From a virus: a stretch of DNA of 23,360 bases. Of the stretch, positions 15,229 through 22,598 are shown in pieces. The position numbers were made by a program, and so were the translations under genes. The stretch covers positions 1 through 23,360 of IMG/VR virus record IMGVR_UViG_3300043446_000660; one strand, written 5' to 3'. Position 1 is the stretch's first letter. Each line of letters opens with the position of its first letter. Below the pieces are notes generated by a model. It was not told the DNA's origin, made no database searches, and saw nothing but the letters and a program-made list of their open reading frames with translations.

Positions 15229-16857
15229 TCAGCGCAGCACCCAGTACGGGTCATCATCATCGTTCGAGTTTCCGAATACGCCCAACGGCATCGGATGCTC
15301 GTCATCTACGACAATAGGCACGGGGTTATCTTTACTTTCCGTAATAATCTGGGTATATGCATCCAAGGCCCGAGTTCCCGTCACTTCGGCAAAATTTGGT
15401 TGGAGGGAAATCCACCCCAACATGACCAAGGGCATCACTAAGTCATCGTGGTGACCCGTTTCGGCCATATACAGCGACCCTTTTTGCACAAATACGGACA
15501 ATTGTTGCACGATCCGATAGTCATTAATCATAAGATGATGATTTTCGACCAACGTCTTGAGCACCGCACATCCTGACCGTTTGACACCAGCGGTCATGCG
15601 TAATCCAAGATGTCGATTCATTTTGGCATTAAAGGTCAATCGCTGTCCCAATCGCTTTTCAGTGACCGCCGTCATGAGTCGTTCATACTCATGGTCGCGG
15701 GAGAGAATAAAGGCCACATCGCGACCGATATCCATAACTTCCACCATGAGCCACGGCATGAAGTAGCGTTTCGCATATTGCATGATGACCTGTGGGAACT
15801 CCATCGTAGTGATGCGATTATTCGCATAGGTCGCGGCGATACGATACGGCATTTCTGATACATCGACAATCACGAAGGTGGAATAATCGAGTCCCTGACC
15901 TGATGCCGTATCGACGGTCATCACATAGGCGCGTGACTTGTCGGGCGGAAGGAACTCCGCATACCCTGTGTCACTAGTTTCGATGGGCTGACTATGGGTG
16001 AGGGTCTGTAACACTTGCGACCGAATGAGTGTATACGAGGTCGAAAGGAACGAGCACTCATATTCTTGGGCAAATTTTTCGGGTCCACCAATATTACGGG
16101 CGGTTTCCTCTTTCCATGCGTCATCACGACCCGGCACTTGACTCCAATGAACAAACAATGGTTTAAAATCGTTGTCACCGGCTTGGGCTTCCGCCCAGAA
16201 TTTATGAAACAGATTCATACCATTAGGCGTCGAGACAATAATCAACTTGGTGGTCTTACCTGACGTAATGGTCGGGAACGTCGAAGCATAAAACTCATTC
16301 GCAATATTTTCAGGCACGAACGCAAACTCGTCGAGCAACAGGATATTATAAGATCCACCACGGACGGCACTGGAAGAGGTGGCGGCCGCGAAACACGTCG
16401 CACCGTTGGCCAGTTCGATTTCCATGCGCGCCCAACGCACGACACCTTGTTGGAGGAACCGTGGCAAATTTTCATAGGCGAGTTTCAAACGACCGAGCAA
16501 GTCCACAGCCGTTTTCTGTTTATTGGCCGAAATACAGCACCGCACGTTGACGTTGAAGAGAATATACCAGAGAAAGTAGCCGATGACGGTAGTAGACTTA
16601 CCGACCTGACGCGAACACATGGTGATGCTAAAACGGTTCTCGTGATAGCAGCGCACCATGTTTTCCTGAAACTCCCACATTTCAAACGGCACCAAGCCCT
16701 TATCGACTTGAATAATCTTCATGTAGGTTTTAATAAAATACACGGGGTCTTGCGAGCATTTTACAAATTCACGGAGTTCCTCGACATTGTACGCATAGGT
16801 CGCGTCCGCCGGCGGTAAACTGGCATTTCCCTTAAAAATTTCATCATCGCGGCCCAT
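15229..16857 (-). CDS. 17: Large terminase subunit gp17
   Basis: The terminase motor (542 aa from the ATG at 16857; T4 gp17 610 aa) pumps DNA into the prohead and cuts it. Numbering from the upstream GTG at 16863, Walker A is SRQVGKST at 84-91, Walker B is ILLLDEF with catalytic Glu179, and the coupling motif is IIVSTPNG (208-215). The nuclease domain shows VMTVDTASGQGLDYSTFVIV (Asp318), VEVMDIG (Glu375) and ETGHHDDLVM (Asp473/474), the expected acidic metal ligands. The GTG overlaps the gp16 stop; the ATG two codons later has AGGTG at proper spacing and is preferred. No intein or intron interrupts it. Confidence 0.97.
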   Translation of the reverse strand: MGRDDEIFKGNASLPPADATYAYNVEELREFVKCSQDPVYFIKTYMKIIQVDKGLVPFEMWEFQENMVRCYHENRFSITMCSRQVGKSTTVIGYFLWYILFNVNVRCCISANKQKTAVDLLGRLKLAYENLPRFLQQGVVRWARMEIELANGATCFAAATSSSAVRGGSYNILLLDEFAFVPENIANEFYASTFPTITSGKTTKLIIVSTPNGMNLFHKFWAEAQAGDNDFKPLFVHWSQVPGRDDAWKEETARNIGGPEKFAQEYECSFLSTSYTLIRSQVLQTLTHSQPIETSDTGYAEFLPPDKSRAYVMTVDTASGQGLDYSTFVIVDVSEMPYRIAATYANNRITTMEFPQVIMQYAKRYFMPWLMVEVMDIGRDVAFILSRDHEYERLMTAVTEKRLGQRLTFNAKMNRHLGLRMTAGVKRSGCAVLKTLVENHHLMINDYRIVQQLSVFVQKGSLYMAETGHHDDLVMPLVMLGWISLQPNFAEVTGTRALDAYTQIITESKDNPVPIVVDDEHPMPLGVFGNSNDDDDPYWVLR

Positions 16858-16863
16858 AAGCAC

Positions 16864-17328
16864 CTACTGGCGATCTTTAGAAATCAATCGTAACAATTCT
16901 TCGGAACTGCCTTGAAAGACGACCCCTTGTTGAATATTCACTTGACTTGCCGGTGTCTGTGCGGTTTTTGTCGCCAAACGAATTTCCGCGGCGGTTTTAT
17001 GTAGACCTTGAAGTTCGCGATGTGCTTCTAATGTGGCGCGTACCAAATCACCGACGGCTTCAAATGAGCGTGGAGTATCGGTTTGATTCGCAACATCCAC
17101 CGCCCGATGTAGCGTATTTTGTGATTCGGTGGCCACGGACTTCAATGCGCCTCGGGAAAATTCAAAATCTTCTCGGGCGAGTTTTTCTGCTTCACTTTCG
17201 TCTGGCGGCGCAGAAGAGATTGGTGCCGGTAAAATTTCCACCGCTGGAATAATTTCGGCGGAGGTAGATGGTGTGACCGGCTCGACATCAAAAATAGTAT
17301 TCAGCGCCTCTTTGGTTGAATCATTCAC
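16864..17328 (-). CDS. 16: Small terminase subunit gp16
   Basis: The 154-aa protein matches T4 gp16 (164 aa) in size, position and C-terminal pattern: QVNIQQGVVFQGSSEELLRL corresponds to the T4 block [20 protein letters not shown]. It forms rings that recognise DNA and regulate the gp17 motor. The central part (LVRATLEAHRELQGLHKTAA) is helical, as in the T4 oligomerisation core, and the N-terminus is Pro/Glu-rich. It uses a GTG start at 17328 with GAGGAA upstream, 14 nt after gp15 stops. Confidence 0.92.
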   Translation of the reverse strand: MNDSTKEALNTIFDVEPVTPSTSAEIIPAVEILPAPISSAPPDESEAEKLAREDFEFSRGALKSVATESQNTLHRAVDVANQTDTPRSFEAVGDLVRATLEAHRELQGLHKTAAEIRLATKTAQTPASQVNIQQGVVFQGSSEELLRLISKDRQ

Positions 17329-17342
17329 AATGGTTCCTCACG

Positions 17343-18290
17343 TTATACTACTGAAGCCGGAGCATCGGAGTCATCGTCAATACCTAAACTCACATATGCT
17401 TGTTTTCCATCCACATATTCAGTAATAGTCGTAGTACTATCTACAGGTTTCTGTGGTAACGCATTAATTGGATCGGGCACAATCTCAATACGCGCTTGAC
17501 GCGCAAAGGTACGTAAATCAACTACACTATCTTCATCAATCAGCCGGCCGCGTTTATCTTCTAATAGAATCCGATGTAACGCATCAGTCACAAAATAGTT
17601 AGGACCTTCCATAATCTTATCATTCGGAATATTGTAGAGATCGACCATGATATGACGAATAATCGAAGGTGGTACAGGCGATAGAGGTCCATAAAAGTTT
17701 GCGGACACATTAAATGTCCACGTCAATACAATCTCTCGGGTATTTGGAAAACTCGCCGTCTCATAGGTATCCGACCACTGGGGCGACCCCCCATCCATCA
17801 CCACACGCATACGATCCATAATGCCCAATGACGGAATCAATCGAATGAGCATTGAATAATCCGGTGTGAAGAACGGGAGAATTTGTTCGGTGATTTGGTT
17901 CGCATCTTCAATGCTGCGCGTAATCGCATAGAGATTGAACGTGAGAATGTAGGGTGTGCCCACAAAGTACCGACGCACCGTATTCAAGGCACCATCCCGA
18001 CTCGGAGACGTGCGTTGGTTGAGACTGTTCAGTTTGCGTGACGGGTCATAACGCATACTGGTCATCTCAAACGCGAGTCGCGGCAACACAATCGCCGCTT
18101 GGTTATTCAAGTCGGGGTCTTGCCGCAGACGAGTGAGCCATCCCTCGCGGTTGGCATACTCAATGGGCAACACCATGCGTTGTAGTTCATCTCCCGTCGC
18201 ATCGTCGCGCACGATGGTCAGGTTCTTGAAAATTGTGCCAAACGCAATGTGATACTTGCGAAGGAGTTCGTGATAGAAGGGCGCAAACAT
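17343..18290 (-). CDS. 15: Tail completion / sheath terminator gp15
   Basis: The 315-aa protein corresponds to T4 gp15 (272 aa), a hexameric ring that caps the tail and joins it to the head. Matching blocks are FYHELLRKYHIAFGTIFKNL at the start, VLPIEYANREGWLTRL, IVLPRLAFEMTSMRYDPSRK with LNSLNQ, PYILTFNLYAITRSIEDANQ and QILPFFTPDY. It has a longer C-terminal tail than T4 (ITEYVDGKQAYVSLGIDDDS). It begins after the gp14 stop, with a GGGAGG ribosome site about 9 nt from the ATG. Confidence 0.95.
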   Translation of the reverse strand: MFAPFYHELLRKYHIAFGTIFKNLTIVRDDATGDELQRMVLPIEYANREGWLTRLRQDPDLNNQAAIVLPRLAFEMTSMRYDPSRKLNSLNQRTSPSRDGALNTVRRYFVGTPYILTFNLYAITRSIEDANQITEQILPFFTPDYSMLIRLIPSLGIMDRMRVVMDGGSPQWSDTYETASFPNTREIVLTWTFNVSANFYGPLSPVPPSIIRHIMVDLYNIPNDKIMEGPNYFVTDALHRILLEDKRGRLIDEDSVVDLRTFARQARIEIVPDPINALPQKPVDSTTTITEYVDGKQAYVSLGIDDDSDAPASVV

Positions 18291-18292
18291 GA

Positions 18293-19426
18293 TTAGACGC
18301 CTCCCACGATGCGATGAATCTCGCGGTTGTCAATAATGTCATTATCTTTTTCGTCAAGATACGTATTATCGGCCGCTTTGGTATTGGGCATCAGCATCGT
18401 ATTCGGGGCTTCTTCGAGATAGTACGAGGCTTGCGATGAGTATCCCGCGACTAACACAGCCGGCTTAAACTCACCCTTGATATTACCCACCCGTAGAATA
18501 TGATTCTCCGCATCCCATGACACAACATCTGCGCTGGCGGTGCTATCCGCGAGATAGGCGCCCTGATAAACATGTTCGCCAACTTCATACGCACCCACCC
18601 CCGCCTCTTGCACCAAGAACAAATCTTGTTGATATTCGTAGGTTTGTGCGTAGATATCAATACTCGGATCGCCCGTCTCGATGACTTCATGATTGTAGGT
18701 AAAGATTTCACATTCGACTTCGTAGAAGGTTAATTTGCCTAACGGATAGAACTGACCCGATGCTTTTTCATGTTGCACATACTTGACTTCCATCATGACA
18801 TTCAACGGCTCGGGGAAATAAATCAAATCCCCTTCCATTGGACGTGACGGAGGAAGATTCGACCGATCGGTCGGAAGCACGGTCGGGGTCGTCACAGGAA
18901 TGGAGAAGTATTCGGATTCTACTACTGTGGTATACGGTGTATCTACCGTCAGTTTGGTGTTACTCTCAATCGATACAATCGTGCGTGACTGACCACTACG
19001 ACTGGTGATAATGACATCGCCCACTTTCAGTTCGGAACGGAACTTGGTATTATTCCCACTCACGACCACGCCGTCCGCGTCAGCAGATATTTGCCCCGTG
19101 GTAAGACGCGCTCGTGGGATAATCTCATCGAAGCGTTCGCGAGAAATCATCAGGGTCATCTTATCATCGACGCGCAACCCAAACTTGCTCAAGAAGTTAC
19201 CTTGACCATCCCATCCTGTCACGTTTTTGAGATAGGCTTCAATCGAATATGTCGAGGTAAACTTACTGAGAATATCTTCGTTATACAACGTATCTTCACG
19301 GCGCATCGACCGCGGCATGTAGACCAAATCAAAGCCATGAAATTTAATGGCTTCGGTCATTAGGCCTTGGAGTAAGTTTTGCTCGTTGGTATCCGTCCAC
19401 CAGCGAACGTAGGAGTTAGTTGCCAT
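18293..19426 (-). CDS. 14: Neck protein gp14 with inserted beta domain
   Basis: The 377-aa protein corresponds to T4 gp14 (256 aa), which with gp13 forms the neck that lets heads join tails. Family blocks are EAIKFHGFDLVYMPRSMRRE (26-45), YNEDILSKFTSTYSIEAYLK (48-67), SKFGLRVDDKMTLMISRERF (80-99) and PMEGDLIYFPEPLNVMMEVK (196-215). Residues about 109-180, between the last two blocks, are extra relative to T4: a beta-rich unit with VVSGNNTKFRSELKVGDVII and RTIVSIESNTKLTVDTPYTT. The C-terminal region is also longer (VYQGAYLADSTASADVVSWD). The start has GGAGGAG and touches the end of gp13. Confidence 0.95.
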   Translation of the reverse strand: MATNSYVRWWTDTNEQNLLQGLMTEAIKFHGFDLVYMPRSMRREDTLYNEDILSKFTSTYSIEAYLKNVTGWDGQGNFLSKFGLRVDDKMTLMISRERFDEIIPRARLTTGQISADADGVVVSGNNTKFRSELKVGDVIITSRSGQSRTIVSIESNTKLTVDTPYTTVVESEYFSIPVTTPTVLPTDRSNLPPSRPMEGDLIYFPEPLNVMMEVKYVQHEKASGQFYPLGKLTFYEVECEIFTYNHEVIETGDPSIDIYAQTYEYQQDLFLVQEAGVGAYEVGEHVYQGAYLADSTASADVVSWDAENHILRVGNIKGEFKPAVLVAGYSSQASYYLEEAPNTMLMPNTKAADNTYLDEKDNDIIDNREIHRIVGGV

Positions 19427-19438
19427 ACAGGTCTCCTC

Positions 19439-20410
19439 CTACATGACCAAGAATTCGGGCGGTAACTCAAACTTGGCTTGAATGGTTTCTTCGAGTTGGG
19501 TGACTTCTCGATTGCCCTCATCGTAGATAGCGCGACCATTGAGCGTGACGCCCCCTGGCATTTGCACCCCTTCATACTTCACAAGATTCTGACCCCACTG
19601 CTTCTTCACCAATGCGGTGGCATAATCGCGGAGGAATCGGTCTGACCAAATTTTAGTATAATCCGCAGGGTTCAGCACTCGCTGTGCTTCCACCACCACC
19701 CAATCTCCGGCTTTAACTTTTTGTCGCCAATCCACATCCAAATACAACTTGTTCACATATCGATTGAATCGTAATTGAGTGTCACCAATAAACATGTCGT
19801 TCAACATTTCCATATGCGAACGAGTGAGAAAATATGAAATGACACTACTACTGGACAACCAACTCAAGTCATTCATCAAGAATTGATAGTTCCACGAGAA
19901 CAATCCCGTGCCACGATCTACGGCAAATCCATCAATAGTCAGGACGCGATAGATATTCAATACAAGGTCAGAGATGGGAATGTATTGATTATCCCAATCC
20001 CCGACATTGATTTGCGAAATGACACCCGTGGCGTTAGAGCGTTGGCCGACAATGGTTTCACCCACCTGAAAATTTTGCGTGTCATTAGGCCGACTATACG
20101 TAAACATCAAGGACGTATTTGACGATTGTCGAAATACCACTCCGGCTGTATTACTAGTTTGACCAAGAATGAGTTCATTATTTGTAAATTCACCTGTGGT
20201 GTTGGTCGTAAAAACGACATTCGACCACGTAAGTTGGTGCTTCAGATAAACTTTCTCTGACGCGGCAAAATGATAATCTTGGAAAAACGCCAATGCATCA
20301 TCAATACGCTCTTCGAGTTGGTCATCCGCGACATTCACGGTAATGACCGGCTCTCCCAAACGACGTTTAATATAGGTCTTGAGTTGTGTGCGCGTAGTTG
20401 GTAATGCCAT
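19439..20410 (-). CDS. 13: Neck protein gp13 with inserted beta domain
   Basis: The 323-aa protein corresponds to T4 gp13 (309 aa). The N-terminal block LKTYIKRRLGEPVITVNVAD (10-29) with ERIDDALAFFQDYHF (34-48) and the later block NQYIPISDLVLNIYRVLTID (141-160) are typical. Between them, residues about 70-137 form a beta-rich insertion with two copies of an ILGQTSNTAGVVF / VGETIVGQRSNATGVI signature. The C-terminus carries the family pattern KIWSDRFLRDYATALVKKQW, then GQNLVKYEGVQMPGGVTLNG. The ATG at 20410 has no Shine-Dalgarno; a CTAAATA motif ends 7 nt before it. Confidence 0.95.
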   Translation of the reverse strand: MALPTTRTQLKTYIKRRLGEPVITVNVADDQLEERIDDALAFFQDYHFAASEKVYLKHQLTWSNVVFTTNTTGEFTNNELILGQTSNTAGVVFRQSSNTSLMFTYSRPNDTQNFQVGETIVGQRSNATGVISQINVGDWDNQYIPISDLVLNIYRVLTIDGFAVDRGTGLFSWNYQFLMNDLSWLSSSSVISYFLTRSHMEMLNDMFIGDTQLRFNRYVNKLYLDVDWRQKVKAGDWVVVEAQRVLNPADYTKIWSDRFLRDYATALVKKQWGQNLVKYEGVQMPGGVTLNGRAIYDEGNREVTQLEETIQAKFELPPEFLVM

Positions 20411-20416
20411 ATACCA

Positions 20417-20423
20417 TATTTAG
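20417..20423 (-). promoter_or_regulatory. Putative late promoter CTAAATA (gp13-gp17)
   Basis: The minus strand reads CCGCTAAATATGGTATATG. Its last base is 7 nt from the gp13 ATG. It would be the only motif of this kind ahead of the five-gene run gp13 to gp17, all of which are close or overlapping. Confidence 0.5.
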
Positions 20424-20437
20424 CGGAATGAATCCCG

Positions 20438-20463
20438 CCCGTCGCAATTATTGCTGCGACGGG
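20438..20463 (-). terminator. Strong hairpin at end of HExxH gene, no T-tract
   Basis: On the minus strand a perfect 9-bp stem CCCGTCGCA / TGCGACGGG with an 8-nt loop contains the stop codon of the HExxH gene. No T-run follows; instead a second short imperfect hairpin and the CTAAATA motif do. It may be an mRNA end stabiliser, processing site or weak terminator. Confidence 0.4.
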
Positions 20464-21602
20464 TCCACCACAGTGAAAGGAACTACCGAATCAAACCGCA
20501 CAGCGGCCGCACCATCTGCTATAGGTTCTGCCGCTATTTCTTCGTCTTTGCGACGCTTTAACTCTGCCAATAATACTTCTTTTGTAGACTGTTCGACCCC
20601 GTGACTATAGTTAGGATCTAGTTGTAGTTTTTTAGCAGTTTCTTCAAGCACCCGCAACCGTTCTTCGCGATATTCTAATGCTTGTGCATACCGCGTTTCA
20701 AATTGATTGCCTAATCCATCCTTTAATACTTCGATACCTCGCGCAACTACATCTTCGCCCCATTCTAAGTAACCATCAAAAAAATCTTTACCTTCGGGGG
20801 TAAATTTAATATTGTTTCGAATCTCGGTTAGCCCGTCTTGAATTTTTGGAATATTTCCAATTAAGTATGATACCGATGCTTCTGCGGCGGTTTGTTGCTG
20901 TTCGGGATGTTTTGTGTCGTATCCCGTTAAATTTTTTGCGCATTGAATATCGGCTTCACAAAACATAATCCACGAATAAACGGCCTGCACCACCGCAGAC
21001 ATAGGTCGCTTAATATCCCACCGTACTGGAGAATCGTACAATTCATCTGGTCCGTTTAATAGTAGACGACTATCATGTGTATCAATATCAATCCCCACCG
21101 ACTCTAACCGAGCGTGACCTACTTCATGATAGATTCCTTCAGAGCATCCTTGCCAATCGTTTGCGGTCACATATACGGCATTTAATACAAGCCCCTTTGT
21201 GAGTCCATAGTCGTGCAGGCAGGATTTCATTTCATAGTGGCCTGAGGAACATCCGCGCCCATGTTTGTCCATAAACTTGGACCATTTGGCCCAATATTCA
21301 TCTAAGAATAATTGGAGCATCTGTCCACCTTCTGGCCACGCCATTAAAAAGCGGTCAATCCCCGCACAGACTTCAGGTGTCATATATGGCATACCATCTG
21401 TCATTGGATTACTAGGATGGCTAATTTGTTCGGGAGTATATTGTCGGTCTTGAACGACCGCCACCGCACCGTTACATAACCGCAGTTCTGATGTAGGTTG
21501 AATTTTTTTCCACCCGTATTTTTCATTCAAAATACTGGCAATCACCTCTGAATCATAACCATCTGGCTGGGGCTTGGCTACACGCTTCCACTCAATCTTC
21601 AT
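20448..21602 (-). CDS. HExxH protein, putative aKG-dependent peptide beta-hydroxylase
   Basis: The 384-aa protein contains HEVGH at 159-163, within EGIYHEVGHARLESVGID. About 30 residues on is YDSPVRWDIKRPMSAVVQAV followed by YSWIMFCEADIQ (189-220). This order (HExxH, then a W/R-rich D-x-RP block, then a helix with a Gly/Ala-V-Y pattern) recalls the HExxH putative peptide-modification proteins of RiPP clusters, now regarded as alpha-ketoglutarate-dependent peptide beta-hydroxylases. The match is from memory. A zinc metallopeptidase cannot be excluded, since HExxH alone is shared. The C-terminal third (about 300-365) is charged and helical, and the tail is acidic/hydrophobic. The start chosen is the ATG at 21602, with GAGGTG 4 nt upstream; a GTG at 21614 overlaps that site. 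It follows the His/Asp-rich protein by 21 nt, so it is probably co-expressed, and that protein is the obvious substrate candidate. Confidence 0.65.
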   Translation of the reverse strand: MKIEWKRVAKPQPDGYDSEVIASILNEKYGWKKIQPTSELRLCNGAVAVVQDRQYTPEQISHPSNPMTDGMPYMTPEVCAGIDRFLMAWPEGGQMLQLFLDEYWAKWSKFMDKHGRGCSSGHYEMKSCLHDYGLTKGLVLNAVYVTANDWQGCSEGIYHEVGHARLESVGIDIDTHDSRLLLNGPDELYDSPVRWDIKRPMSAVVQAVYSWIMFCEADIQCAKNLTGYDTKHPEQQQTAAEASVSYLIGNIPKIQDGLTEIRNNIKFTPEGKDFFDGYLEWGEDVVARGIEVLKDGLGNQFETRYAQALEYREERLRVLEETAKKLQLDPNYSHGVEQSTKEVLLAELKRRKDEEIAAEPIADGAAAVRFDSVVPFTVVDPSQQ

Positions 21603-21623
21603 ATTACACCTCACTAATTATTA

Positions 21624-22571
21624 CTACACAACCTCGGGTTTATCTATATGAGCAATATCGGTATGGGTATTTACAAACGATACGTCGCTATGGCTATTCA
21701 CGAACGAGACATCATTGTGTGATATATTTTGTGCCACGTTGGTGTGCGAACTACTGAACGGGGCATCATAATGTGCGTTTGAATGCGAATTAATAAATGG
21801 CGCGTCATAATACAAATTTGTATGAGAACTACTGAACGGATCATCTTGATGTGAGTTAGGAGGTCCTGCATCTGTATAATCGTCTGTATGTGCGTCTGAG
21901 TGTGAACTACCGAATGGCCATTCATCATAATGATTTTCTGGATCGTACCCTCCGTCGCCATGATCTCCAAAATCATAATGTAGATCTACGTAGGGACCAC
22001 CGTCAGTATATGAATCTTCGTGCGAATCATAATACGCATTACTAAACGGGGCATCATAATGTGCATTCGAATGTGAACTACTAAATGGCGTATCGGTATG
22101 CGCGTTCGAATGTGAACTACTGAACGGGGCATCATAATGCGCATCTGAATGAGCGATGTCCGTGTGTGCGTCCGTATGGGCCGTGTCGGTATGAAGATCG
22201 GTGTGGGCCGTGTCGGTATGTGAGTTCACAAAAGTGGTATCATTGTGCGCCCAGATTTCATCTTGTGCAGCACCGATAAAATGCAATTGTCCGTTAGCCA
22301 ATGACGGTGCATAGACGTTATCAATCCACATCGACCCCGCAAGCGCCCCAACTCCTGCGCGGTTTGCCACAAACGGTCCGTCTATGTAGCGTTCTGTGCC
22401 TAACGCATCAATGTAATGAATGGTGTTTGCTGAAATCCACATACTACCTGCCACAGCACCGGCGGGTGTTGCGACAGTTGTACCCAAAAAACGAAATTGT
22501 GTATTACTCGCGTTCATCCAATGCAAGTAAGTCCCGCTTACCCACATCGACCCATTTGATTCATTTGCCAT
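21624..22571 (-). CDS. Fibre-like protein with H-x-D/N repeat array
   Basis: The 315-aa protein has two parts. Residues 7-104 hold three fibre-type units of about 36 aa, each starting GSMW (GSMWVSGTYLHWMNA, GSMWISANTIHYIDA, GSMWIDNVY), a pattern seen in tail-fibre proteins of T4-like phages. Residues 116-310 are a repeat array with about 21 H-x-D and 5 H-x-N tripeptides, for example HTDTAHTDLHTDTAHTD, then a 13-aa unit APFSSSHSNAHYD repeated with changes. Tyr, Ser, Asp and His dominate and there is almost no hydrophobic core, so the tail should be extended and could bind metal ions. No known enzyme motif is seen. The ATG at 22571 has GGAG about 7 nt upstream. It lies between a repeat fibre gene and the HExxH gene. 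A virion fibre or precursor peptide role is inferred. Confidence 0.75.
   Translation of the reverse strand: MANESNGSMWVSGTYLHWMNASNTQFRFLGTTVATPAGAVAGSMWISANTIHYIDALGTERYIDGPFVANRAGVGALAGSMWIDNVYAPSLANGQLHFIGAAQDEIWAHNDTTFVNSHTDTAHTDLHTDTAHTDAHTDIAHSDAHYDAPFSSSHSNAHTDTPFSSSHSNAHYDAPFSNAYYDSHEDSYTDGGPYVDLHYDFGDHGDGGYDPENHYDEWPFGSSHSDAHTDDYTDAGPPNSHQDDPFSSSHTNLYYDAPFINSHSNAHYDAPFSSSHTNVAQNISHNDVSFVNSHSDVSFVNTHTDIAHIDKPEVV
21642..22226 (-). repeat. Coding repeats encoding H-x-D/N array
   Basis: Degenerate tandem units encode HxD/HxN tripeptides at intervals of 3 to 6 residues in the first part and in 13-residue APFSSSHSNAHYD-type units later. Codons vary between copies (for instance His-Tyr-Asp), so selection appears to act on the peptide rather than being a recent DNA duplication. 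Confidence 0.85.
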
Positions 22572-22598
22572 GCAAATCTCCGCGACTTAATGGGACTA

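Noticed and set aside
20448-21602. HExxH protein as a simple zinc metallopeptidase
   Set aside because: Not fully excluded, but the residues after HEVGH and the later W-D-x-x-RP block fit the peptide-modification family better, and no typical downstream Glu-zinc-ligand signature or signal peptide was recognised.
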